Of a stretch of DNA of 64,000 nt, positions 56,426 through 64,000 are shown piece by piece. The stretch is taken from assembly GCF_000802155.2 (NCBI RefSeq), contig NZ_JQGJ02000004.1, positions 62,001-126,000 of the forward strand, in the 5' to 3' direction. Within the stretch, counting starts at the first letter, position 1, and every line of letters begins with the position of its first letter. The translations under genes and the position numbers were made by a program. Origin of the DNA: Pseudomonas frederiksbergensis. GTDB lineage: Bacteria; Pseudomonadota; Gammaproteobacteria; Pseudomonadales; Pseudomonadaceae. The notes beneath the pieces are model-generated. The model saw only the letters and a list, made by a program, of their open reading frames with translations, ran no database searches and was not told the origin of the DNA.

Positions 56426-56473
56426 TATGTGGTGCTTATGACAGGCCAGGCACCGCATGAAACGATCGCCACA

Positions 56474-56500
56474 AAAAAGCCCGCATCGCTGCGGGCTTTC
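56474..56500. terminator. Bidirectional terminator between tpm and htpX
   Basis: AAAGCCCGCA (56476-56485), loop TCGC, TGCGGGCTTT (56490-56499), with a further A-run before, giving a T-run on the minus strand. Confidence 0.88.
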
Positions 56501-56518
56501 CTTTTGAGGCTCTAGCGA

Positions 56519-57406
56519 TCAACCACGGCGACGCAGTGCGTCGATTCGCTCTTCCAGCGGCGGGTGGCTCATGAACATGCGGGCCAGGCCCTGCTTGATG
56601 CCGCCGTTGATGCCAAAGGCATTCAAGGTGTCGGGCATGTGCACCGGCAGACCTTGCTCGGCCCGCAGGCGTTGCAGGGCGCCGATCATGGCGCTGGTGC
56701 CGGCCAGGCGGGCACCGGCGTCATCGGCGCGGAATTCGCGTTTACGCGAGAACCACATGACGATGGCGCTGGCGAGGATGCCCAGTACCAGCTCGGCGAA
56801 AATGGTTGCCACGTAATAGGCGATGCCTTGGCCTTCTTCGTTCTTGAAGATCACCTTGTCGACAAAGTTGCCAATGATGCGGGCGAAGAACATCACGAAG
56901 GTGTTCACCACGCCTTGGATCAACGCCAAGGTCACCATGTCGCCGTTGGCGACGTGACCGATCTCGTGCGCCAGTACAGCCTTGACTTCGTCCGGCGAAA
57001 ACCGTTCGAGCAGGCCCTGGCTAACCGCGACCAGGGCGTCGTTCTTGTTCCAGCCGGTGGCAAAGGCGTTGGCCTCGTAAGCCGGGAAAATCCCGACTTC
57101 GGGCATCTTGATGCCGGCTTCACGGGACAGCTGCTCTACAGTCTGCAGCAGCCATTGTTCGTGGCGAGTGCGCGGCTGGCTGATGATCTGGGTGCCGGTG
57201 CTCATCTTCGCCATCCACTTGGAGATGAACAGCGAGAACAGGGAACCGGCGAAACCGAACACCGCACAGAAGATCAGCAGCTGATTGAGGTTGAGATCAA
57301 CCCCGTTGGCCGCCATGAACCCGTTGAAGCCGAAAAGGCTCAGGGTGATGCTGGCAATCAGCACGACCGCCAGGTTAGTGGCCAAAAACAGCAGGATGCG
57401 CATCAT
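56519..57406 (-). CDS. htpX: HtpX, inner-membrane zinc metalloprotease
   Basis: The 295-residue M48B protease has two N-terminal spans (about 5-25 and 35-55), the zinc motif HEIGH in [13 protein letters not shown], two more hydrophobic segments (about 155-200), and the third zinc ligand in FRADDAG. It degrades damaged membrane proteins alongside FtsH. GAGGAG precedes the ATG. A heat-shock-like promoter is visible upstream. Confidence 0.95.
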   Translation of the reverse strand: MMRILLFLATNLAVVLIASITLSLFGFNGFMAANGVDLNLNQLLIFCAVFGFAGSLFSLFISKWMAKMSTGTQIISQPRTRHEQWLLQTVEQLSREAGIKMPEVGIFPAYEANAFATGWNKNDALVAVSQGLLERFSPDEVKAVLAHEIGHVANGDMVTLALIQGVVNTFVMFFARIIGNFVDKVIFKNEEGQGIAYYVATIFAELVLGILASAIVMWFSRKREFRADDAGARLAGTSAMIGALQRLRAEQGLPVHMPDTLNAFGINGGIKQGLARMFMSHPPLEERIDALRRRG

Positions 57407-57450
57407 GGTGGTAGCAATCTCCTCATGCTAAAGATGTAGCGTTATGCGGG

Positions 57451-57481
57451 GTATATAAGGTGCTGCCGCGGGCTATTCAAC
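57451..57481 (-). promoter_or_regulatory. Possible heat-shock (sigma32-type) promoter of htpX
   Basis: Minus strand: GTTGAA (57481-57476), 15 bases, CCTTATATA, compared with the sigma32 consensus CTTGAA-N13-15-CCCCATNTA. The leader would be about 45 bases. HtpX is heat-inducible in E. coli, which fits, but the match is partial. Confidence 0.4.
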
Positions 57482-57671
57482 TCGCCTACTATTTCAAACT
57501 GTGTCCTACACGCATCCTAAATGTTTGAAAGACTTTTCTGAAAGTCGTCGCGGAATTGAGATTTGACGTCCATGCCCCCTGAACGTTGAGTCTCCTCTCA
57601 TACCGGATGCTCGATTCCCAGTGTAGAAGGCCAGCCGCCGCGCAAAGAACGGATGTGTTGCTGAATCAGAC

Positions 57672-57700
57672 AGCGTGCGAGGCGAGGGCCCTCGCACGCT
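57672..57700 (-). terminator. Hairpin downstream of alaA
   Basis: AGCGTGCGA (57672-57680) pairs with TCGCACGCT (57692-57700), with extra GG/CC pairs inside. No T-run follows, so termination is not certain. The rest of the roughly 300 bases between htpX and alaA shows no gene. Confidence 0.5.
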
Positions 57701-57707
57701 GGCCGGA

Positions 57708-58919
57708 CTACTGGCGGTAGGACTTGAGGAAGTTGCCGATGCGGCCGATGGCCTGGTCGAGGTCGTCGACCCGGGGCAGGGTCACAACGCGGAAATGATC
57801 CGGCCATGGCCAGTTGAACGCCGTGCCCTGGACGACCAGCAGCTTCTCGGACAGCAGCAGGTCGAGGACGAATTTTTCGTCGTTGTGGATTGGGCAGACT
57901 TTCGGGTCGATCCGTGGGAAGGCATACAAGGCCCCCATTGGCTTGACGCAGCTGACGCCAGGGATGTCGTTGAGCAATTCCCACGTACGGTTGCGTTGCT
58001 CCAGCAGCCGGCCCTGGGGCAGGACCAGGTCGTTGATGCTCTGGTAGCCACCCAGCGCCGTCTGGATCGCGTGCTGGCTCGGCACGTTGGCGCACAGGCG
58101 CATGTTGGCCAGCATGTCGATGCCTTCGATGTAGCTCTGGGCGTGATGCTTGGGCCCGGAAATGGCGATCCAGCCGGAGCGGAAGCCGGCGACGCGATAG
58201 GACTTGGACAAACCGTTGAAGGTCAGGCAAAGAAGGTCGGGCGCAAGGGAGGCGGTGCAGACGTGCACGGCGTCGTCGTACAGGATCTTGTCGTAGATCT
58301 CGTCGGAAAACACCACCAGGTTGTGCTGGCGGGCCAGTTCCAGCATGCCCAGCAACACTTCCCGGGAATAGACGGCGCCGGTCGGGTTGTTCGGATTGAT
58401 GATCACCAGGGCCTTGGTGTTGGGCGTGATCTTGGCCTTGATGTCCGCCAGGTCGGGAAACCAATCGGCTTGTTCATCGCACAAGTAATGCACCGGATTG
58501 CCGCCGGACAGGCTCACGGCAGCCGTCCACAGCGGATAGTCCGGTGCTGGTACCAGCACTTCATCGCCGTTGTTGAGCAGGGCCTGCATGGACATCACGA
58601 TCAGCTCGGACACGCCGTTGCCCAGGTAGATGTCCTCGATACCGATGCCCTCGACCTGCTTCTGCTGGTAATACTGCATCACGGCCTTGCGCGCACTGAA
58701 CAGGCCTTTGGAGTCGCTGTAGCCCTGGGCGGTCGGCAGGTTGCGGATGACGTCCTGGAGGATCTCATCGGGCGCTTCGAAACCAAAGGGCGCCGGGTTG
58801 CCGATGTTCAGCTTGAGGATGCGGTGGCCTTCCTCTTCCAGGCGTTTGGCGTGCTTGAGCACCGGGCCGCGAATGTCGTAGCAGACGTTGGCGAGCTTGT
58901 TCGATTTGCTGACCTGCAT
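57708..58919 (-). CDS. alaA: Alanine-type aminotransferase (AlaA/YfbQ-like)
   Basis: This fold-type I PLP aminotransferase of 403 residues has IGNPAPFGFEAP, PDYPLWTAAVSLSGG, NPNNPTGAVYS, the PLP lysine in FNGLSKSYRVAGFRSGW and the arginine near the C-terminus (HFRVVTLPRVDD). These match AlaA, which makes alanine from pyruvate and glutamate. The ATG at 58919 gives the family start. It is divergent from msrB. Confidence 0.88.
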   Translation of the reverse strand: MQVSKSNKLANVCYDIRGPVLKHAKRLEEEGHRILKLNIGNPAPFGFEAPDEILQDVIRNLPTAQGYSDSKGLFSARKAVMQYYQQKQVEGIGIEDIYLGNGVSELIVMSMQALLNNGDEVLVPAPDYPLWTAAVSLSGGNPVHYLCDEQADWFPDLADIKAKITPNTKALVIINPNNPTGAVYSREVLLGMLELARQHNLVVFSDEIYDKILYDDAVHVCTASLAPDLLCLTFNGLSKSYRVAGFRSGWIAISGPKHHAQSYIEGIDMLANMRLCANVPSQHAIQTALGGYQSINDLVLPQGRLLEQRNRTWELLNDIPGVSCVKPMGALYAFPRIDPKVCPIHNDEKFVLDLLLSEKLLVVQGTAFNWPWPDHFRVVTLPRVDDLDQAIGRIGNFLKSYRQ

Positions 58920-59084
58920 GGCGATGTGTTCCCGAAAATGAACGATCCAGGGGGCAGATGAACTACCGTACTGGGGATCCTGCGTCTGTGCCCGGGCCGG
59001 ACGCGGTAGATGCGCCACAATCCATTTGAATGCGCATGGCGTGACTGCCAGACTGGCGCCTGACGAGGCGCAATCATACGTGCC

Positions 59085-59120
59085 GCCCGATCTGCGGAAA
59101 AGCGTCGGATCGGGCTTTTT
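59085..59120 (+). terminator. Intrinsic-terminator-like hairpin just before msrB
   Basis: GCCCGATC (59085-59092), 15-base loop, GATCGGGC (59108-59115), TTTTT. It points into msrB and ends 19 bases before the ATG. There is no gene upstream on this strand, so it would act in the msrB leader, possibly as an attenuator. Confidence 0.7.
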
Positions 59121-59139
59121 CAATTGCCGAGGTAGGACG

Positions 59140-59535
59140 ATGGAAAAGTTGGAGAAAACCCTTGAAGAATGGCGTGAGATGCTCGATCCGGAGCAATACA
59201 ACGTCTGCAGGCTCAAAGGCACCGAGCGACCGTTCTCCGGCAAATACAACGAGACCAAGATCGACGGCGTTTACCACTGCATTTGCTGCAACGAACCGCT
59301 GTTTGATTCGACGACCAAGTTCGATTCGGGCTGTGGCTGGCCGAGTTTCTACGCGCCGATCAAAGGCCGCGCGGTGGTGGAAATACGGGATGTGAGCCAT
59401 GGCATGATTCGCACCGAGGTGGTCTGCGCCAAATGCGACGCGCACCTGGGCCACGTCTTCCCCGACGGCCCGCCGCCTACCGGCTTGCGTTATTGCATCA
59501 ACTCGGTGTGCCTGGATCTGGTGCCGCGCGAGTAA
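59140..59535 (+). CDS. msrB: Peptide methionine (R)-S-oxide reductase MsrB
   Basis: The 131-residue protein has two zinc CxxC pairs ([11 protein letters not shown] and [12 protein letters not shown]), [10 protein letters not shown], and the catalytic cysteine in [11 protein letters not shown]. It reduces methionine-R-sulfoxide in oxidised proteins. The ATG at 59140 matches the family start ([13 protein letters not shown]); the GGTAGGA ribosome site precedes it. It lies upstream of the gpx-ospR pair across a REP element, forming a local oxidative-repair group. Confidence 0.95.
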   Translation: MEKLEKTLEEWREMLDPEQYNVCRLKGTERPFSGKYNETKIDGVYHCICCNEPLFDSTTKFDSGCGWPSFYAPIKGRAVVEIRDVSHGMIRTEVVCAKCDAHLGHVFPDGPPPTGLRYCINSVCLDLVPRE

Positions 59536-59552
59536 GACTCGGCGCGGCCTTC

Positions 59553-59580
59553 GTGGCGAGGGGGCAAGCTCCCTCGCCAC
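59553..59580. repeat. REP palindrome
   Basis: GTGGCGAGGGGGCAAGCTCCCTCGCCAC, a near-perfect palindrome of the common class, just after msrB. Confidence 0.85.
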
Positions 59581-59613
59581 AAGAGCCGTTTGGTTTTATC
59601 GAGGTGTCCGGAT

Positions 59614-59637
59614 AATTAAATTGCACACAATTTAATT
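59614..59637. promoter_or_regulatory. Perfect AT-rich palindrome in the gpx-ospR promoter, likely OspR operator
   Basis: AATTAAATTG-CACA-CAATTTAATT is a perfect 10-4-10 inverted repeat, 43 bases before the gpx ATG. The AATTxAATTG half-site form fits binding sites of OhrR/OspR-type MarR proteins. Confidence 0.8.
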
Positions 59638-59680
59638 GCTCGCTATCTTCGTCTCCCCAACCTTTCCAGGAGCCGCCGTC

Positions 59681-60166
59681 ATGACTGACAATTTGCTGAG
59701 CATTCCCTGCACCACCATCAAGGGTGAAGAAAAGACCCTCGCGGATTTCGCCGGCAAGGCCGTTTTGGTGGTCAATACTGCCAGCCAATGTGGCTTTACC
59801 CCGCAGTACAAGGGGCTTGAGGCATTGTGGCAGTCCTACAAGGACCAGGGGCTGGTGGTACTGGGTTTTCCCTGCAATCAGTTCGGCAAGCAGGAGCCAG
59901 GCAACGAAGGCGCCATTTCCGAGTTTTGCGAGCTCAATTTCGGCGTGAGCTTTCCACTGTTCAAGAAAGTCGAAGTCAACGGCGCCAATGCCCATCCATT
60001 GTTCGTCCAGCTCAAGCAGCGGGCGCCTGGCGTGCTGGGGTCCAAGGGCATCAAATGGAATTTCACCAAGTTCCTGATCGGCAAGGACGGCCAAGTGGTC
60101 AAGCGCTTTGCCCCGACCACCAAGCCCCAGGACCTCACCGCCGAGATCGAAGCCCTGCTCAAATGA
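59681..60166 (+). CDS. gpx: Glutathione peroxidase-family thiol peroxidase
   Basis: The 161-residue protein has peroxidatic Cys37 in NTASQCGFTPQY, a second cysteine region GFPCNQFGKQEPG, the Trp-Asn pair in KGIKWNFTKFLI and a further cysteine in ISEFCELNFG that could be resolving. Bacterial forms with Cys and not selenocysteine usually use thioredoxin. The ATG at 59681 follows CCAGGAG. Its stop overlaps the ospR start (ATGA), so enzyme and regulator are co-translated. Confidence 0.94.
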   Translation: MTDNLLSIPCTTIKGEEKTLADFAGKAVLVVNTASQCGFTPQYKGLEALWQSYKDQGLVVLGFPCNQFGKQEPGNEGAISEFCELNFGVSFPLFKKVEVNGANAHPLFVQLKQRAPGVLGSKGIKWNFTKFLIGKDGQVVKRFAPTTKPQDLTAEIEALLK

Positions 60167-60624
60167 ATGATCTGCCAGTCGATTCGCTGAAGCTCGACAG
60201 CCAGCTGTGCTTCAAGTTGTACGCCGCATCGCGGGCGGTGATCCGTGGCTACAAGCCGATGCTGGAACAGCTTGGCCTGACCTACCCGCAATACCTGGCG
60301 ATGCTCGTACTGTGGGAATGGCAGGACAACACGCCGGAGCAGCCGACTGTAAAAGCCCTGGGCGAACGCTTGCTGCTCGATTCAGGCACGCTGACGCCGC
60401 TGCTCAAGCGTTTGGAACAGCTGGAGCTGGTCCAGCGCCAGCGTTCGGCCCGGGATGAACGCGAGGTGCACCTGAGCCTGTCGGAAAGCGGAAAGGCGTT
60501 GCGTGAGCAAGTCGGCCCGCTCAAGGCTCGCTTGTTGTGCGACAGCGGCGTCGATCTGGATCGCTTGGGTGACCTGCGCGATGGCCTGGACCACCTGTTG
60601 GCCCAGATCAAAGCGCTGACGTAG
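60163..60624 (+). CDS. ospR: OspR-like MarR-family thiol sensor
   Basis: The 153-residue MarR protein has Cys16 in LDSQLCFKLYAA, at the OhrR/OspR sensing position, and a second cysteine in ARLLCDSGVD. The DNA-binding part contains TVKALGERLLLDSGTLTPLLKRLE and the wing SARDEREVH. In P. aeruginosa OspR represses the adjacent gpx gene and affects pigment and quorum-controlled traits. The gene order is the same here. Its 3' end overlaps the convergent sagS by 17 bases. Confidence 0.9.
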   Translation: MNDLPVDSLKLDSQLCFKLYAASRAVIRGYKPMLEQLGLTYPQYLAMLVLWEWQDNTPEQPTVKALGERLLLDSGTLTPLLKRLEQLELVQRQRSARDEREVHLSLSESGKALREQVGPLKARLLCDSGVDLDRLGDLRDGLDHLLAQIKALT

Positions 60625-62929
60625 TGGGCACCCATTGATCCAGCAGTGCGGCCAGTTCTTCGCGACGGAACGGCTTGGACAGATAGTCGCTCATGCCAGC
60701 GGCCCGGCAGCGCTCCCGTTCCTCGGGCATGGCGTTGGCCGTCAGCGCGACAATCGGCAGGTCCGGCCAGCGCCCGCTGCGGCGGATCTGCCGGCTGGCT
60801 TCGTAACCGTCCATGACCGGCATGTTGCAGTCCATCAAGACGAGGTCGAATTCCCGTTGTTCGAGCTGGTCCAGGCCCTCGGCGCCATGGGCCGCGACAA
60901 CCACTTCACACCCCAGTTTGATCAGCATCCCCTTGGCCACCAGTTGGTTGACGGGGTTGTCTTCCACCAGCAGCACGCGAGCACGCAAGGCGGGGGCCGA
61001 GGCTTCTATCTGCGCTTCATTGATCGTGGTCGCCTCGCTTTGCAAGGCACGACGCAAAATCTGGTAAAGCGCATGGCGCGCCAACGGCCGGGCCTGTTGC
61101 AGCAAGGGGGCGAGGGCGCTCGCTTCTTCGCTGGGCATGAAACTGCCGTAGGCGGTGACCAACAGGATGGGGGCGTCGAAGGTCGGTCGCAGGTTGAACA
61201 GGCATTCCGGGCAATCGGTCACCAGGACGTCGGGCTTGAGCCCCAGCAGCCCGTCATCGACGGAACGCTGGATATAGTCCACTCCCCAGGCGGGTAGCAA
61301 CATGCCCAGCAGTTCGCTCAGCCCGCTGTTGGAGGTGGTAATGGCCACGACGTTTCCATGCAAGGGCTCGATGGGCGCAGCGGGGGTGTGGCAAGGCAGC
61401 GGCAGGTCTGCGCAGAACTGGCTGCCGAAGCCGGCTTCGGAGCTGATCGTCAGCCGGCCCTGCATGGCTTCGCAGAGGTTGTAGGTCAATGCTAGCCCCA
61501 ACCCGGTGCCGCCGAACTGGCGAGTAATGCCGGCGCCGGCCTGGGTGAACGGCTGGAGAATCCGCGCCTGGGCCTCCTGGGGGATGCCGATGCCGGTGTC
61601 GCAGACTTCGATCCGCACGCCGCCTTCGTACTGGCTCAAGCGCACATCGACCCGGCCGAAGCGGGTGAACTTCAAGGCGTTGGACAGCAGGTTGCTGACG
61701 ATCTGGCGGACGCGGGTCGGGTCGCCAAGCACCTGCGCGGGAAACTGCGGATCGATCAGGCACGCCAGCTCTACGCTCGGGGCGGCATTCTGGGAGAGCA
61801 GGTTGGCGGTGTCTTCAATCAGCGAACCCAGGTCGAATGGAATGCGTTCGAGTTCCAATTGACCGGCGTCGAATTTGGACAGGTCGAGGATATCGTTCAG
61901 CAGCTCGACCAGTACCTTGCCCGAGTCGTGGGCAATCGACAGTTGTTGCTGTTGTTCGGCGGTCAGCGGGCCGTCCAGCGACAGCGCGATCATCCCGAGC
62001 AGGCCGTTGAGTGGCGTGCGGATCTCATGGCTCATGTTGGCAAGGAATGCGGAGCGTGCGTCGGCCATGTCCAGGGCGGTACGCCGGGCCACTTCCAGCT
62101 CTTCGTTGGACTGGCTGAGGCGGGCGTTGATGGCCTTGAGTTCGGCGGTGCGCGCCGAAACGATGTTTTCCAGTTGCGCCAGGTAATCGGTGAGGCGATT
62201 TTCAGCCGTGCGCCGCTGCTGGATCTCGGTGGAGATATTTTCGAACTGCTGGTTGGCGACCGATACCAGCACGCCGATTTCATCGTATTGATGGCCGGAA
62301 GGGCATTCCAGCGGGCTCTGTTCGAGGGTGCCGGGATCGCGGCTGCTCAGCTCGCGGATGACCCTCACCAACGGCTTTGTGAGCATGACGTAGAACAGCG
62401 CCAGCAGCAGGCCGGTCAGGATCAGGCTGCGGGCGAAACCGTTGAGCAAGGTGATTTCGGCCCGACGCAGGAAGCGACTGCCAAACGAATACGTGTCGAC
62501 ATCCAACCGCAACACACCCAGGGATTCTCCGGGCAGATGGCTCAGGTAGAGCCGGTCTTCGAACTGGCGTTGGGCGCCAAAGAGAAAGTCACTGATGAAC
62601 CGGTAGCTGCTCTGTAATTCGGGGCGCTTGACGCTGGCCAGGATCGTATTGTTGTTGTCGATCAGTTCGGCGCCGATGATGGCCGGTGAGCGCAACAGGC
62701 CCAGGGCCAGTTCCTGGGCGAGTTCGGCGTCGATGTTGTAGGCGATGCGCGAGGCCGGGTTGTGGCTGATTTCCAGCAACGAGAGGATTTCACGGTTGAT
62801 CGACGCGTCTTCGCTGGCATAATCGATGCCGATCTGCACCAGGCTTAGCAACGTGCCCAGCACGAAACCCACCAGGACGGTCAGTCGGGCCTGTTTGTAC
62901 GACAGACGTTGGGTGAACCTGATGTCCAT
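60608..62929 (-). CDS. sagS: SagS-like hybrid sensor kinase
   Basis: The 773-residue protein (ATG at 62929; a GTG at 62944 is also possible) has two membrane spans (about 18-38 and 160-185) around a periplasmic sensor, a short linker with a coiled coil (about 235-290), HisKA with His301 in NMSHEIRTPLNG, HATPase with FGGTGLGLALTYNL, and a C-terminal receiver with VLMDCNMPVMDGYEAS. P. aeruginosa SagS passes phosphate to HptB and controls surface attachment and biofilm tolerance. The assignment rests on domain layout and the neighbouring ospR-gpx. Confidence 0.85.
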   Translation of the reverse strand: MDIRFTQRLSYKQARLTVLVGFVLGTLLSLVQIGIDYASEDASINREILSLLEISHNPASRIAYNIDAELAQELALGLLRSPAIIGAELIDNNNTILASVKRPELQSSYRFISDFLFGAQRQFEDRLYLSHLPGESLGVLRLDVDTYSFGSRFLRRAEITLLNGFARSLILTGLLLALFYVMLTKPLVRVIRELSSRDPGTLEQSPLECPSGHQYDEIGVLVSVANQQFENISTEIQQRRTAENRLTDYLAQLENIVSARTAELKAINARLSQSNEELEVARRTALDMADARSAFLANMSHEIRTPLNGLLGMIALSLDGPLTAEQQQQLSIAHDSGKVLVELLNDILDLSKFDAGQLELERIPFDLGSLIEDTANLLSQNAAPSVELACLIDPQFPAQVLGDPTRVRQIVSNLLSNALKFTRFGRVDVRLSQYEGGVRIEVCDTGIGIPQEAQARILQPFTQAGAGITRQFGGTGLGLALTYNLCEAMQGRLTISSEAGFGSQFCADLPLPCHTPAAPIEPLHGNVVAITTSNSGLSELLGMLLPAWGVDYIQRSVDDGLLGLKPDVLVTDCPECLFNLRPTFDAPILLVTAYGSFMPSEEASALAPLLQQARPLARHALYQILRRALQSEATTINEAQIEASAPALRARVLLVEDNPVNQLVAKGMLIKLGCEVVVAAHGAEGLDQLEQREFDLVLMDCNMPVMDGYEASRQIRRSGRWPDLPIVALTANAMPEERERCRAAGMSDYLSKPFRREELAALLDQWVPTTSAL

Positions 62930-63092
62930 GGAATGGTGAACCACTTACGTTTCCCTTCGCCGGTCAAGCATAGCTGATCATCTCTGAATACCGGTGCGAC
63001 CGGTGTGTAGTGTGTGAAACAAACCCGCCATCGGCTTCGTCGTTTCGTCGTTGTAGCGTCATCATTACTGTGAACTTGTCCGAGGAGAAGAC

Positions 63093-63983
63093 GTGGACGC
63101 CCGATTGATTGCTTTTCTTGAGCGCGCCGATGCGATGCTGGCCCGTATCGAGCCCCTGTTGCCCGCGCCACGGCCCGCCATCGACTGGAACCAGACCCTG
63201 GCCGCCCGTTGGCAACGCGACGGGCGCGGCGGTTTCCTGCTGCCGCTGCAGGTCAGCCTCGACATGCGCCTGTCGGACCTGATCGGTGTGGATCGCCAGG
63301 TCGAACAGTTGGGGCGCAACACCCGGCAATTCATCGATGGCATGCCGGCCAACCATGCGTTGCTCTGGGGCTCGCGCGGCACTGGCAAGTCGTCGCTGGT
63401 GCGGGCCTTGCTGGCCGAACATGCCGGCCAGGGGCTGCGCTTGATCGAGATCGAGCGCGATCATTTGGCCGATCTGCCTCGGGTGGTCGAGCAGGTAGCG
63501 AAATTGCCCCAGCGCTTCGTGGTCTTCTGCGACGACTTGTCGTTCGAATCCGGCGAAGGTGACTACCGCGTGCTCAAGAGCGTGCTTGACGGTTCCCTTG
63601 AACAAGCCCCGGACAACGTGTTGCTGTATGCCACCTCGAACCGCCGCCACCTGGTGCCGGAGAAGGAAAGCGACAACGAGAACTGGAAGCGGGTCGACGG
63701 CGAGCTTCATCCCAGTGAAGCCGTGGAGGACAAGATCGCCTTGTCTGACCGCTTCGGTCTCTGGCTGTCGTTCTACCCCTTTACCCAGGAGCATTTCCTC
63801 GACGTGGTGGAGCATTGGATCGGCGAGCTCGCGGCGAAGGCCGGACTGGCCTGGCAACGTGACGAAACGTTGGAAATACAGGCGGTTCGCTGGGCGACCG
63901 GACGCGGCAATCGCAACGGGCGCTGCGCCTATCAATTCGCCCGTTATTGGGTGGGCCTCAAACTCCTGGAGCACAACGCATGA
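63093..63983 (+). CDS. DUF815-type AAA ATPase
   Basis: The 296-residue protein has an N-terminal helical part, Walker A GSRGTGKSSLVRALLAEHAG (about 93-112), Walker B-like FVVFCDDLSFE and sensor-type LLYATSNRRHLVPE, then DRFGLWLSFYPF. These are the hallmarks of DUF815 (PF05673) ATPases, of unknown function. A GTG start follows GAGGAG. The stop overlaps the start of the next gene (ATGA), indicating coupling. Confidence 0.88.
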   Translation: MDARLIAFLERADAMLARIEPLLPAPRPAIDWNQTLAARWQRDGRGGFLLPLQVSLDMRLSDLIGVDRQVEQLGRNTRQFIDGMPANHALLWGSRGTGKSSLVRALLAEHAGQGLRLIEIERDHLADLPRVVEQVAKLPQRFVVFCDDLSFESGEGDYRVLKSVLDGSLEQAPDNVLLYATSNRRHLVPEKESDNENWKRVDGELHPSEAVEDKIALSDRFGLWLSFYPFTQEHFLDVVEHWIGELAAKAGLAWQRDETLEIQAVRWATGRGNRNGRCAYQFARYWVGLKLLEHNA

Positions 63984-64000
63984 TCGATTTGAAAAGCACC
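63980..64000 (+). CDS. Start of a gene cut by the right edge
   Basis: An ATG at 63980 overlaps the TGA of the DUF815 gene and encodes MIDLKST up to the window end. Only seven codons are present, so no function can be assigned. Confidence 0.5.

Overview
The window reads as a chromosomal segment of a Pseudomonas of the fluorescens type. The gene content and order (wbpM-comEA; oprI next to an L,D-transpeptidase, tesA and an ABC pair; earP-efp; ohr-ohrR; sagS-ospR-gpx-msrB-alaA-htpX-tpm) match what I recall of the Pseudomonas aeruginosa PA2824-PA2860 neighbourhood and its relatives. The high-GC codon use and the scattered GGCGAGGGAGC-type REP palindromes fit as well. This assignment comes from recognised proteins and remembered synteny; no database search was run.

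Layout. (1) Bases 1-5510, visibly AT-richer, form a minus-strand cluster for a Gtr-type surface-glycan modification: a GtrII-like polytopic transferase, a DegT/FdtB-like aminotransferase, a GtrB-like glycosyltransferase whose reading frame is split at an A7 run, a fused acetyltransferase/3,4-ketoisomerase, and the start of a GtrA-type flippase running off the left edge. The combination suggests transfer of a 3-acetamido-3,6-dideoxyhexose onto O-antigen. (2) 5865-8352: wbpM and a ComEA-like protein, transcribed away from that cluster. (3) 8422-11686: a GntR regulator with a palindromic operator, a DUF1989 protein, a small DUF2897 membrane protein and an ethanolamine-type permease. (4) 12019-19909: the complete potassium uptake locus kdpFABC-kdpDE. 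(5) 19967-28322: envelope and housekeeping genes (patatin phospholipase, lipoprotein, CHAD protein, thioesterase, a chemoreceptor with almost no periplasmic domain, TatD, MltF-like transglycosylase, DoxX). (6) 28528-29691: a short accessory patch with a PI-PLC-like enzyme. (7) 29836-36027: greB, the YbbAP-like ABC pair divergent from tesA, an L,D-transpeptidase and oprI. (8) 36663-45727: a GNAT, a type I DAHP synthase, a PanE-like reductase, a 5'-nucleotidase, UspA, cysB, a Gre-like factor, earP-efp and an esterase. (9) 45766-64000: ohr/ohrR, TSUP permease, LysR, a YcaQ-like glycosylase, class II DAHP synthase, a DEAD-box helicase, tpm, htpX, alaA, msrB, gpx-ospR, the hybrid kinase sagS and a DUF815 ATPase.

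Two themes link separate parts. Thiol-based peroxide defence appears twice, as ohr/ohrR and gpx/ospR, each a detoxifying enzyme next to a MarR repressor with an N-terminal cysteine and each with its own operator-like repeats; msrB lies beside the second. Envelope surface chemistry is the other theme: O-antigen decoration, wbpM, OprI with a peptidoglycan L,D-transpeptidase, TesA/YbbAP, and SagS for surface attachment. No rRNA, tRNA, CRISPR array, prophage or insertion-sequence transposase was recognised.
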